64,000 nt of DNA. Origin: Chitinophaga varians (GTDB lineage Bacteria; Bacteroidota; Bacteroidia; Chitinophagales; Chitinophagaceae). This document shows positions 33,066 through 42,483 of this stretch, in pieces. The stretch is taken from contig NZ_JACVFB010000006.1 in assembly GCF_014529945.1 (NCBI RefSeq), positions 248,001 to 312,000 of the forward strand. Direction: 5' to 3'. Under the pieces are notes generated by a model. That model was not told the DNA's origin, did no database searches, and worked only from the letters and a program-made list of their open reading frames with translations. The stretch's first letter is position 1. Each line of letters starts with the position of its first letter. Made by a program: the position numbers and the translations under genes.

Positions 33066-35723
33066 ATGCATCAGACAATACGGTTTAACCTTCGTTATCA
33101 CACCCGTTACGGGCAGGAAATCTACCTGCTGGGAAACATTCCCGCACTGGGTAATGACGTGCCGCACCAGGCCCTCCGCCTGCAATGGGAAAATGACGAC
33201 TGGTGGAGCGCTACTGTCCATATTACCACCGAAGGCCCCTTTGTTCTCCAATACCAATACATACTCCGGGAACTGGAAGAAGTGGCCTACGAAGGCGGCA
33301 CCCGGGAAATACAGCTTGACGCGGCCAGAGAAACGTATCAGTTCACCGATACCTGGAGCGATGCCGCACAACCACCGCAGGCCTGGCAAACAGCCCCTTT
33401 TACCCGCGTATTTTTCCGCCATCCGGTACAGGAGCCCGACAACCGTCAGGCTACGCATGTTTTCCGTGTACAGGCGCCGTTGCTACCCGCCGGCAAAACC
33501 GTTTGCCTGCTTGGCAGTATCCGGCAGCTGGGCAGCTGGAACATCGAAACGCCATTACTGCTGCAATATGATGCCCTGGGCTGGTTCACCGCAGCGCTGC
33601 AGCTACCGGCCGCTATCTCCACCCCGGTGCGGTACAAGTACGGCATCTATGATCTGGACAATCATACCTTCGAATGCTATGAAAACGGTACCGACAGAGA
33701 GCTGCCGGCCCCTACTGCTACTGCCGGAGGCCTGCATGTACTGCACGATGGTTTTGCCCGGCTGAATTATCCTCACTGGAAAGGCGCCGGTGTATCCGTG
33801 CCCGTATTCAGTCTGCGCAGCAACGATGGTTTTGGTACCGGCGAATTCGCGGACCTGGCGCCGCTGGCGCAATGGGCGCGGCAGGGCGGTCTGCAGCTGA
33901 TACAGCTGCTGCCGGTCAACGATACCATCAGCACCTGGACCTGGCGCGACTCCTATCCGTACGCGGCCATCTCCTCCTTTGCGCTGCATCCCCTCTATAT
34001 CCGCCTGCAGGACGTAGGGCAGCTACCAGCTACCCATCCGCTGCAACGGCAGTTTCATTCCTTACGGCAATGGCTCAACGAAAAAGAGGACGTAGACTAT
34101 GAAACTGTGCTGACCTATAAAATGGCTTATCTCAAAGCCCTTTATGAAGCCGAAGGGGAGAAACTGCAAACCCGCGCCTACTGGCAATGGTTTGCCGCCA
34201 ATGAACACTGGCTGCTTCCCTACGCCGTTTTCTGTTACCTGCGCGATAAATATCATACCAGCGATTATTCCCGCTGGCCTGAATATAACACATACGACTA
34301 CACGGCTATCAACCAGCTGGTGATAGCAGACAGTGCTGCCGCCAACACGGCACACTTTTATTTCTTTATACAGTATCACCTCCATCTTCAGCTGCAAAGT
34401 GCTGTGGAGGCCGTCCACCAGGAAGGAATAGCCCTGAAGGGAGATATCCCCATCGGTATTTCCCGCTATGGCGTAGATGCCTGGATGAACCCCGACGGCT
34501 ATCATCTGGACGTGCAGGCCGGCGCCCCACCCGACAGTTTTACCGCAGAAGGACAGAACTGGGGCTTTCCCACCTATAACTGGAAAAAAATGGCAGCCGA
34601 CGGCTGCAACTGGTGGCAGCAACGCCTCCGGCACATGTCAGTTTATTTTGACGCTTTCCGTATAGACCATATCCTTGGGTTTTTCCGTATCTGGCAAATA
34701 CCGGAACATGCCGTACAGGGACTGCTGGGGTATTTTCATCCAGCCATTCCCGTTAGCCGGGAGGAACTGCTGCAGAAAGGCATTCCTTTCGAAGAGGAAC
34801 GTTTTTGCCAGCCCTGGATTACAGAGGCTATGCTGGACCAGCTGTTCGGCAGTTATGCCGGGATTATTAAAGACCGTTACCTGTATGCCTTGCCCAACGG
34901 GCATTATGCCTTTCAGTCGCATTGCGATACCCAGCGTAAAATCAGGGCGTTGCAGCTGCCGGAAGCCGTGGAATCGGCGCTGTTCGGCCTGATAGCAGAC
35001 GTGCTGCTGATAAAGGTCACCAAAGGAGAGCGGGTGATGTACCACCCCCGTTACGATCTGGCTTCTACGGCCTCTTTTGCCGCACTGGACAACGTTACGC
35101 AACAACGGTTGCTGGCGCTGTACCACCACTATTTTTATGTACGGCAGGAGAGCTGCTGGCGTAAGGAGGCCATGCATAAACTGCCACTGATCAGACGGGC
35201 CACCCATATGCTGATCTGTGGGGAGGACCTGGGCATGGTGCCCCATTGTGTGCCCGGCGTGATGCAGGCACAGGGCATCCTGGGACTGGAAGTGCAACGC
35301 ATGCCCAAACACAGTGGGCATGATTTTGCGGCTATTTTTGAAGCGCCTTATCTGTCGGTGCTTACCCCGGCCACTCACGATATGAGCACCCTCAGAGGAT
35401 GGTGGGAAGAAAACGCAGGCATCTCCCGAAAATATTATCAACAGGTATTAAAACATAATACCCCCGCACCATCACATGCCAGCGCTGCCCTCATAAAGGA
35501 AATTATCGACCAACACTTGCAGACTAACGCCATGTGGCGTATCTTTCAAATACAGGACCTGTTGGCTGCTTCCGGCTATATCCCGGAACAGCATCCCGAT
35601 AAGGAAAGAATCAATATTCCCGCAGTGACACCACATTACTGGAGATACCGAATGCCTAAATCAATTACAAATTACGAATTGCGGATTACGAATGGTGGAA
35701 CATTTGTAATCAATAATTCGTAA
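33066..35723 (+). CDS. malQ: 4-alpha-glucanotransferase with two CBM20 domains (DPE2-like)
   Basis: An 885-residue GH77 enzyme that transfers alpha-1,4-glucan segments in maltose and glycogen metabolism. Two starch-binding CBM20 modules occupy about 1-125 and 130-235 (LLGNIPALGND and LLGSIRQLGSWN). The catalytic barrel has the nucleophile region DAFRIDHILGFFRIW, the acid/base LICGEDLGMV and TPATHDMSTLRGWW. The CBM-CBM-GH77 layout with an insert in the barrel is that of plant DPE2-like enzymes found in Bacteroidota. The last 20 or so residues (from SITNYELRITN) are encoded by a class A repeat and are not family sequence, so the native stop was probably displaced. The gene starts behind the dnaK terminator. 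Confidence 0.94.
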   Translation: MHQTIRFNLRYHTRYGQEIYLLGNIPALGNDVPHQALRLQWENDDWWSATVHITTEGPFVLQYQYILRELEEVAYEGGTREIQLDAARETYQFTDTWSDAAQPPQAWQTAPFTRVFFRHPVQEPDNRQATHVFRVQAPLLPAGKTVCLLGSIRQLGSWNIETPLLLQYDALGWFTAALQLPAAISTPVRYKYGIYDLDNHTFECYENGTDRELPAPTATAGGLHVLHDGFARLNYPHWKGAGVSVPVFSLRSNDGFGTGEFADLAPLAQWARQGGLQLIQLLPVNDTISTWTWRDSYPYAAISSFALHPLYIRLQDVGQLPATHPLQRQFHSLRQWLNEKEDVDYETVLTYKMAYLKALYEAEGEKLQTRAYWQWFAANEHWLLPYAVFCYLRDKYHTSDYSRWPEYNTYDYTAINQLVIADSAAANTAHFYFFIQYHLHLQLQSAVEAVHQEGIALKGDIPIGISRYGVDAWMNPDGYHLDVQAGAPPDSFTAEGQNWGFPTYNWKKMAADGCNWWQQRLRHMSVYFDAFRIDHILGFFRIWQIPEHAVQGLLGYFHPAIPVSREELLQKGIPFEEERFCQPWITEAMLDQLFGSYAGIIKDRYLYALPNGHYAFQSHCDTQRKIRALQLPEAVESALFGLIADVLLIKVTKGERVMYHPRYDLASTASFAALDNVTQQRLLALYHHYFYVRQESCWRKEAMHKLPLIRRATHMLICGEDLGMVPHCVPGVMQAQGILGLEVQRMPKHSGHDFAAIFEAPYLSVLTPATHDMSTLRGWWEENAGISRKYYQQVLKHNTPAPSHASAALIKEIIDQHLQTNAMWRIFQIQDLLAASGYIPEQHPDKERINIPAVTPHYWRYRMPKSITNYELRITNGGTFVINNS

Positions 35724-35782
35724 TGGACTTTCTTATAATAATCAACCCTTCATTCGTAATTCGTAATTTGTAATTCGTAATT
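35663..35782. repeat. Class A element overlapping the malQ 3' end
   Basis: Arms 35663-35694 and 35751-35782 (32 bases, about 28 pairs) consist of TTACGAA words, as in the copies at 27919-28035 and 29181-29299, but the centre differs. The left arm lies within the malQ frame and the stop is at 35721-35723. The right arm ends nine bases before the epimerase ATG, so the element spans the whole gap between the two genes. Confidence 0.85.
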
Positions 35783-35791
35783 TTTTTTAAA

Positions 35792-36808
35792 ATGAAACTC
35801 ACACTTTATCCTTTTGAGCTGAAATTCCGCCACACGTTCACCATTTCACGTAAATCGAAAGACGTACAACCCTTACTGGTAGTGGAACTGCAGCAGAATG
35901 GCCTGTCCGGCCTCGGAGAAACGGCTGACAATTCCTACTACAATATGACCGTTCCGCGGTTGATGGAAGCCATCAATGCCCACCGCCCGTTTATTGAGGG
36001 CTATACCCTGGACAGACCGGAAGCTTTCTGGCAGGACATGTTCCCGCTGTTGCAGGACAATATGTTTGCCCTCTGTGCGCTGGACCTTGCTGCGTGGGAC
36101 CTGTACGCCAAACGGCAAGATAAAAAGCTCTATGAAGTGTGGGGACTGAATATCGCCCATAATCCACTGACAGATTACACCATCGGCATCGATACCATTG
36201 AAAATATGGTGAAGAAATTAAAGGAGTTCCCCTGGCCGATTTATAAAATTAAACTGGGCACCAAAGAAGATATCGAGATTATCACCGAGCTGAGAAAACA
36301 TACCAGCGCTGTATTTCGTGTGGATGCCAATTGTGCCTGGGGCGTGGAAGAAACACTGAATAATGCAGCTGCCATGAAACCATTGGGTGTGGAATTCATC
36401 GAGCAGCCGATGCCGGCGGCAGACCTTGAAGGCATGAAAACTGTTTTTGAACAATCTGCCCTGCCGGTGATTGCGGATGAAAGCTGTATCGTAGAACAGG
36501 ATGTGGCCCGCTGCCACGGCTATTTCCATGGTATTAATATCAAGTTGACAAAATGTGGGGGCATCACGCCGGCGCTGCGCATGATCAAAGAAGCACGGCT
36601 ATACGATATGAAGGTGATGACGGGCAGCATGAATGAAAGCACTGTTGGCACTTCTGCGGTCGCACATTTGTTGCCCCTGCTGGATTACGTAGACATGGAC
36701 GGGCCGCTGTTGCTGGCTGAAGATACCGCAGATGGTATCCGCATCGATAACGGCCGTATTATCTATGCCGACAGGCCCGGCGTGGGCGCTGTGCTTCGGC
36801 AGGCTTAA
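35792..36808 (+). CDS. Dipeptide epimerase (enolase superfamily)
   Basis: A 338-residue enolase-superfamily enzyme of the L-Ala-D/L-Glu epimerase group. Catalytic bases are the Lys in YKIKLGTKED and the Lys in INIKLTKCGGITPALRM; the metal ligands are the Asp in FRVDANCAW, the Glu in EFIEQPMP and the Asp in VIADESCI. It recycles peptidoglycan-derived or other dipeptides; the exact specificity cannot be read here. Its stop codon overlaps that of the convergent bpX gene. Confidence 0.92.
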   Translation: MKLTLYPFELKFRHTFTISRKSKDVQPLLVVELQQNGLSGLGETADNSYYNMTVPRLMEAINAHRPFIEGYTLDRPEAFWQDMFPLLQDNMFALCALDLAAWDLYAKRQDKKLYEVWGLNIAHNPLTDYTIGIDTIENMVKKLKEFPWPIYKIKLGTKEDIEIITELRKHTSAVFRVDANCAWGVEETLNNAAAMKPLGVEFIEQPMPAADLEGMKTVFEQSALPVIADESCIVEQDVARCHGYFHGINIKLTKCGGITPALRMIKEARLYDMKVMTGSMNESTVGTSAVAHLLPLLDYVDMDGPLLLAEDTADGIRIDNGRIIYADRPGVGAVLRQA

Positions 36809-39399
36809 GCCGGCAGATCAAAAATACTGAACAACCCTTCTTCGTTTAGGGTGCCTATGCTGTTCGGCTGTGGCATCGGGAGTATGGCCCTCACAGTGGC
36901 AGCGGTGGTGCATTGTGCAACGCTGGTTGCTGTGATCGGGCTACCGCTGAGCTTATATACGGTCATCTGCAGGCGGTCACTGATGACCAGGCGGTTGCCA
37001 GGCAGCCAACTTAATACGGCATCGCGTGTAGCCGGTTCCGTTATATACCCGCTCCTGGCACTTATCACTCCTCCTTCGAATTGCATGATCATTACGCCCT
37101 GTGTGGTAACGATGGCCAGTTGGAGGATATCAACCACCATAGTGGCATTCATGTGTCGTATTTCTGCGTCTATGGAGAACGCCTCCAGCTGTCCGTCCCG
37201 TTTACAACGAAGGATATCTGATCCGTTGAAGAAATAATAAAAGTCCTGATGACAGAAGACTTCCTGGACTTTACCATAAAGTGGTTGCAGGGAAAAGGGT
37301 TTCCCATCCAGCCGGCATTCTTTGGGGTCACCAGCTATGCCGGATAAGTTGTAATCTTTGAATACCAATACTCCACTGGCGGAATAAAGTGTAATGACAG
37401 ATTCCTCTGTCATGCAAGCCCCGAACAGGTTTGGCGGGAGCCAGGAAGGCATTTCAATACGAGGTGCGTTCTCCGTTTCATCCCGTAATCCCCTTGCCGG
37501 TAAAGAAGGAAAATTTCCCAACAAAAGGACACGGTTGACCCTGTTGGGCCGAAAAATCATGGTGACGGGCTGCAAATGAAGTGTATTCATTTTCCACTGA
37601 TAATAATACCATTTTTTCTCCATGTCGAAGTTCAGCACGTAAATACCAGTTTCATTGAAACCCACGAAAAACATTTGATGGGGTAATCTCAGTCCACATA
37701 GCCACTTCACATCTTTGGCAAACTGTAATGCGTGTATTGGGCGTATGTCAGCTACTGTCGCGGGTTTTTCTCCGGTGTAGTGGTGGATATCTCCGGATAT
37801 CAGTTTGTCGTCAGGAATGAAATACCGGAGGTACGCCAGAAAGGAATCATCGTGGCGCTGCAGCCGCCTGTGCACGATCTCGTAGGTAATGTCCAAACCG
37901 GTGTCCCGGATGGCTGCTTCCGGATGTTGCACGGTTAGGTCCTTCAGCACTATCAACAGATCGGTTTCATGGCCGGCTGGCATATGATGACGGTAAACAG
38001 TTTGTATAGCCTGTTGCAGGTGATCAGTCTGTAAATCGAAATACTGTTTCAGGGACTGTTGCGGGTCTATTTTTTTCTCCCAGCTGGTTAATAACAGTTG
38101 AGAGGCCATTGCGTTGTCCTTCATTTTCTCCCGTGCGATGCGGGCGGCAAATTGATAATTGCCATGCTTTAGTGTGATGTCGATCATGCATTGATATTCC
38201 AGCATAGCCTGATCATGCTGGTGGAGCTGTACGTACAGGTCGCCGGCTTTTTCATGTGCCTCGAGGCGGATATAGATGTCGATGGCTTCTTCCAGGAAAC
38301 CACCTTTTTCCAACGCGACGGCCGCCGCTTGTTCGTTTTTCAGGTGGTCGAGATATAAAGCAGCCGCTTCCCGGTAGTAACCGCCTTTTTCCAGTGTATT
38401 GGCGGCCTTATGAAAGTCGCCTAACAGGTGCGCATATATGTAGGCCGCTTTGCGGTAATTACCAGCGGCGATGGCTTGTCTGGCGGCGTTCTCATATTTC
38501 TCTCTGAGTGACTGGTGGTATTCCGCAGCGTTCCAATAGCTGACAGGGCCGCCTCCACCCAGTTTGCCCAGCGCAAAATCAGCATTGTTCCGTTGCAGGG
38601 AGGTACCGCCGCCAACAGACATTCCTCTTGGTGCATAAGGGCTGTCTAACGGTATCGCATACTCGAGCGCTTTGATGGGATCGATATCAAAGAGATCGCA
38701 GAGGCGTTGCAGCGCCTTCCTCCGTTGATCATCGGGTGATAATGACCTGGTGATACTAAAAGGGATGATCGTCGTTAGCAAATAAAAGAGCTTACCAAGC
38801 AGCGTTGACGCGCCTTGGGGTGAAGGTTGGGCGGGGAGAATATCTTCCAGTGGCTGATGTCCGATTTCCTGTTGGAGATCGAGGAAGATGGTATCGGTGG
38901 CTACCGCTTCCAGTAAAATCCGCTGCAAGGAGGGGGCCGGGAAAGTCCCCATGCGCGCATGCTCCCAGTCGGTGGACAAAGGTGTGGGCAGCGTCAACAA
39001 AGACGACAGCGGGATAAGCTGATCATGATGAAACCCGGTAAATCCCAGCACGGGATGCAGTATTTGTTTGTCCCATATCAGGAGCCTTTTGCGTTCACTA
39101 TTCGTTAATGCAGGCGTCAGCACGGCATTGACAGGGATGAAGAGATTGTCCAGCTGCTGATAAGGATATTGCAACAGTTCCGGAAAAGGCGGCGCCGCAT
39201 TATTGAACAGCACCAGCAAACCTGCTGTGGCAGCGCTGTCGCGCTGCGGTACGGGGAGCGCTGTCAGCTGTTCCATCGGAAGCTGCCAGCGACTGATGGT
39301 GTCAAGCCATTCGCCGGCATGGCGACCGTATACGAAAGCCGCGGCGATGGTGTCCGCCGGTGCTGCATCATGATATTGTAGACCCAGTGTCAGTTTCAT
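36805..39399 (-). CDS. Helical-repeat and beta-propeller-like protein of a MoxR-vWA-bpX system
   Basis: An 864-residue protein, last gene of the seven-gene operon. The N-terminal 230 residues are of mixed character. About 265-440 are helical TPR-like repeats (AAYIYAHLLGDFHKAANTLE, GGYYREAAALYLDHLKNEQA and similar). From about 540 to the end the sequence is beta-rich with short repeated strands (VLVFKDYNL, VFCHQDFYYFFN, LFSIFDLPA), as expected for a beta-propeller. In ternary systems the propeller is thought to sense or dock a ligand that triggers the MoxR-vWA pair. The start overlaps the previous stop as ATGA. Propeller assignment is inferred by pattern and context, not by alignment. Confidence 0.75.
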   Translation of the reverse strand: MKLTLGLQYHDAAPADTIAAAFVYGRHAGEWLDTISRWQLPMEQLTALPVPQRDSAATAGLLVLFNNAAPPFPELLQYPYQQLDNLFIPVNAVLTPALTNSERKRLLIWDKQILHPVLGFTGFHHDQLIPLSSLLTLPTPLSTDWEHARMGTFPAPSLQRILLEAVATDTIFLDLQQEIGHQPLEDILPAQPSPQGASTLLGKLFYLLTTIIPFSITRSLSPDDQRRKALQRLCDLFDIDPIKALEYAIPLDSPYAPRGMSVGGGTSLQRNNADFALGKLGGGGPVSYWNAAEYHQSLREKYENAARQAIAAGNYRKAAYIYAHLLGDFHKAANTLEKGGYYREAAALYLDHLKNEQAAAVALEKGGFLEEAIDIYIRLEAHEKAGDLYVQLHQHDQAMLEYQCMIDITLKHGNYQFAARIAREKMKDNAMASQLLLTSWEKKIDPQQSLKQYFDLQTDHLQQAIQTVYRHHMPAGHETDLLIVLKDLTVQHPEAAIRDTGLDITYEIVHRRLQRHDDSFLAYLRYFIPDDKLISGDIHHYTGEKPATVADIRPIHALQFAKDVKWLCGLRLPHQMFFVGFNETGIYVLNFDMEKKWYYYQWKMNTLHLQPVTMIFRPNRVNRVLLLGNFPSLPARGLRDETENAPRIEMPSWLPPNLFGACMTEESVITLYSASGVLVFKDYNLSGIAGDPKECRLDGKPFSLQPLYGKVQEVFCHQDFYYFFNGSDILRCKRDGQLEAFSIDAEIRHMNATMVVDILQLAIVTTQGVMIMQFEGGVISARSGYITEPATRDAVLSWLPGNRLVISDRLQMTVYKLSGSPITATSVAQCTTAATVRAILPMPQPNSIGTLNEEGLFSIFDLPA

Positions 39400-41744
39400 C
39401 TTAATTGTGCGATAAACCGGAGAATGTATTGACTGAAAAATGTGTCCACCGGAACAATGGTATCTTCTTTATGCAGTTGAAAATACGTATTGCCGGTGAA
39501 GTGATGATTGGCCCAGGCCGCAGCAGGTGCACCTAAAGCGGCCGCGATCACAATATCCGGGATGCTGGTGTCGGAGCTGCGCAGGAAGAGCAGACCCCGG
39601 CCGTCACAGGTGATATGGCTGCCATCTGCCCAGGTAAAGCGGGTGTGGCTGACATGCGGATTTCCGGGATGGGTAATGATTTCAGGTCTTTTACTAACAG
39701 GTTCCAGTCCCGGCTTGAAGTTGTCACGTTCAGACAGCCAGAGATGTGCAGTATTCGCCCAGATACTGTGTATGTGTAACCGCCTGTTTTGTATGATCAG
39801 CTCCCCTTCTTTACTAATAAATAGCTGTAGTACCGCAGAAAGGCCGGAGACATGCTGGCTCATTTGACGGAAGAGTGATTTATGCGCAATTGCTCTTTGC
39901 TGGTGAATTTGCTCTACTTCGGGGGGGATGTTGTCCATATTGGTCTGGACAACTCCTGTGATGGCATTCACTGTTTTAAAAGAAGGATAAAGGCAGAAAT
40001 CATCTTTGTGCAAACCAACAGTATAGTTGGCTATTGGCGCATCTGTCAATATCCGTTTACAGGAAAAGGTGTTGCCCTGCTGGGTAAAATGATACAGTAT
40101 GAATGTGGGGAATATACTGGTGTTCACCAGCAGGCTGAATGAATTGTCCGGAAATGCCAGTAGTTCGTAAGTACCTGGTTCAACATATGGACAGCACTCT
40201 ACGGCGCCGGTCTTATCATCGCTCCGCCATTCCACCCGGCCACTGCGGTTGATGGAAATGATGCCGGGGATTCCGTTTACTTCCCTTTTGAAGAAACATC
40301 CGATTTTATTTTTGATGTTGGTCGCGGGAAACCTTAAGGGTAGCTGGTCTTCCTGGTGAATGGGGAATCGTGGCGGCAGTTCCGCTTTCCGGGAGGCGCC
40401 TGTCATGATTTCATCCAGACTGATCTGCGCGTGACTGATCAGTTTTTTCCTGCCGCCGGAGTAATGATAACAATAGAGCGCTCCTTCGCGGTCTACCGTT
40501 AGCAGGAAATCCACTTGGGGCGGATGTGTGTTCAGTAGGATCTGTATCTCCGGATGGGCGGAGGTTTTCCCGCTGGTGATCAGGTAATATTCTGTATCTG
40601 TTTCTTTTTTTTCTAAGGCGGAACGCAAGGCATCGGCCATATGCAGACCGTTGTCCAGCAATGTCAGGGAGCTTACTACGCCTGCGGGGGTATCCAGATT
40701 CATGGAGTAGGTATTATGCTCACCCAGGGCCATGACGATGATGGTAGTTCCCTTTTGCTGTTGCTGGTGGCAAGCTAATGCGGCGGCTATACCAAAGGCG
40801 CGGGGCGTGCCCCACATTTTCAGGGTGATGTCCAGCAGGATAACGACTGTCTTTTTGCGGTCCAGCGGGGGCTCTTCCCGACGCAGGTACAGGGCTTCAT
40901 TGTTAGCAAGACGGGCAGTCAATAGCAGATCGTCCTGTGCCAGTTCACTGATCAGCAGGCGATCGTAGGAACCTTTGTTGCTAAGGTCGGAGTAGCCGCC
41001 CAGCTGATGGTTGCCGCTATTGTAAGTATGCATGGGTACATGGATTGTAGCCATGATATGTCTGGCAAGCCTGCTAATACCCGCGGTCTGTTCAATGCTT
41101 TCCAGTTGTGTCAGCAGGTCATTGTGGCCGGGTAATGGTAATTCGACCGGCAATGGTTGCGGAGGTATGACATCCGGTTGTAAAGCTGCCAGCAATGCGG
41201 CGCGGTCCGGGAATTTTTGGCCTGCCTGTGAAAGATACTCCAGGTCGAAGTGTATGGTATAGAAAATTGCTTCGCTGGTGCTGTAGTCGCCGGGCGTAAA
41301 GAATTCCAGTGCTTCAGCCGCCTGTTGGCTATTGGCGTGCGGTGTAATGCCATCGAACAATGTTTTCAACAGATGGGCCTGTTGGTGGTAGGCACGCAGT
41401 TCAGTTGGGAGGGAATGCACCAGTTCCAGTAAATGACAGGCATAGTTCAATTCGCTGATAATATCGATGGCTGGTTCCGCCATCTCCATCGCGTCATAAT
41501 GCTCCTTCACTTTCTCTTTCAGCTGCCACGTCGTGAGGGCGGCATGGGTATGGCTTTCCTTACAAGTAGCCAGTATAAACAGGATGCTGCCCAGCGGTGG
41601 CCATCCCGGCGGTATCATCTTCCACAAAAGTCCTGTCAGGGCTTCTGTATAACAGACGGTGAAGCCGTTGTCCAGCTCTATGACCTGACCATCTTCGCCC
41701 CATTTCCAGCAATAGCCACGGGTAAGTTCAAAATACGTTGTCAT
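39396..41744 (-). CDS. von Willebrand A protein of a MoxR-vWA-bpX system
   Basis: About 782 residues from the ATG at 41744 (MTTYFELTRGYCWKW); the 23 upstream codons would overlap the previous gene further. Residues about 295-440 look like a vWA domain (KKTVVILLDITLKMWG, then VSSLTLLDNGLHMADALRSA and TEYYLITSGKT). The metal site reads D305-I-T-L-K where active MIDAS has DxSxS, so metal binding may be weakened. The last 300 residues are beta-rich and may be a second propeller-like module. vWA partners of MoxR ATPases recruit the substrate protein. It overlaps the genes on both sides, by 17 and 4 bases, so co-translation is likely. Confidence 0.78.
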   Translation of the reverse strand: MTTYFELTRGYCWKWGEDGQVIELDNGFTVCYTEALTGLLWKMIPPGWPPLGSILFILATCKESHTHAALTTWQLKEKVKEHYDAMEMAEPAIDIISELNYACHLLELVHSLPTELRAYHQQAHLLKTLFDGITPHANSQQAAEALEFFTPGDYSTSEAIFYTIHFDLEYLSQAGQKFPDRAALLAALQPDVIPPQPLPVELPLPGHNDLLTQLESIEQTAGISRLARHIMATIHVPMHTYNSGNHQLGGYSDLSNKGSYDRLLISELAQDDLLLTARLANNEALYLRREEPPLDRKKTVVILLDITLKMWGTPRAFGIAAALACHQQQQKGTTIIVMALGEHNTYSMNLDTPAGVVSSLTLLDNGLHMADALRSALEKKETDTEYYLITSGKTSAHPEIQILLNTHPPQVDFLLTVDREGALYCYHYSGGRKKLISHAQISLDEIMTGASRKAELPPRFPIHQEDQLPLRFPATNIKNKIGCFFKREVNGIPGIISINRSGRVEWRSDDKTGAVECCPYVEPGTYELLAFPDNSFSLLVNTSIFPTFILYHFTQQGNTFSCKRILTDAPIANYTVGLHKDDFCLYPSFKTVNAITGVVQTNMDNIPPEVEQIHQQRAIAHKSLFRQMSQHVSGLSAVLQLFISKEGELIIQNRRLHIHSIWANTAHLWLSERDNFKPGLEPVSKRPEIITHPGNPHVSHTRFTWADGSHITCDGRGLLFLRSSDTSIPDIVIAAALGAPAAAWANHHFTGNTYFQLHKEDTIVPVDTFFSQYILRFIAQLR

Positions 41745-42483
41745 AAGTTTCGGGTTGCGCAGGGCCGGAGTGGGTAGCGCGGATGCCGCGCCGGGTGGCC
41801 GGCACCAATGCATGTTGGGGAATACGTTCCCAGCTGCCGTCCGGATGAAACAGCAACAGGTATTCCTGTTGAGGGTCCAGCTGTTGTACGATCAGCGGTG
41901 CGATACCGGCTGGTTGTAAGGCAAAGCCGGCAGGCAGCAGCAGTTGCTGTTCTCTCACGTAAGCTTTACCGGGGATGGAAGGCAACGGGTGACCGATAAT
42001 CAGCACCCTGTCCTGGTTATCGGCGGCAAAGGATAGTTGTTGCAACCGTATAGCCGGTGCTGTTTCTCCGTAGGTATGCCAATGGGCGAGGGTGGTGAGC
42101 AGGGCCGTCGTTTCGCCCGGTTGGGCTATTGGTATTAAGGTGATGCGAGCGCCTTCGTTAACGGGGTGCGGCATACCTGATACCGGCAGCGACACCGTCA
42201 GCCATTTGGGCAGTGGTTGCCATACGAGTGCATTATCAAGTATGTCCGTTGGCGTTAGATCACCTTTTCTGAATAGTCGTTGGGCACTGTCCACGTACCA
42301 GGTACAGATGGCCGGCAGCTGTAACAGCAGCGGATCGACCGGTTCCGTGGCGGGGATGCCTCTCAGCCATACAGCGGTGTTATCTGCCGCTGCTTCCAGG
42401 CGGGGCAGATGCCTGACGGTACCCAACGCGGTGTATTGCTGTAACGGCAGTTGCAGTATGATGCCTGTCCATGGCGGCATCAT
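41728..42483 (-). CDS. Small accessory protein of the MoxR-vWA-bpX operon
   Basis: About 251 residues if the ATG at 42483 is used, which overlaps the moxR stop as ATGA; a longer form would start at 42507. It opens MMPPWTGIILQLPLQQYTALG, and the rest is rich in beta-prone strands (LTVSLPVSGMPHP, GARITLIPIAQPGE, DRVLIIGHPLP) with no signal peptide or transmembrane segment. I do not recognise a named family. By position it matches the short propeller-associated component that sits between MoxR and vWA in these systems. Confidence 0.65.
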   Translation of the reverse strand: MMPPWTGIILQLPLQQYTALGTVRHLPRLEAAADNTAVWLRGIPATEPVDPLLLQLPAICTWYVDSAQRLFRKGDLTPTDILDNALVWQPLPKWLTVSLPVSGMPHPVNEGARITLIPIAQPGETTALLTTLAHWHTYGETAPAIRLQQLSFAADNQDRVLIIGHPLPSIPGKAYVREQQLLLPAGFALQPAGIAPLIVQQLDPQQEYLLLFHPDGSWERIPQHALVPATRRGIRATHSGPAQPETYDNVF

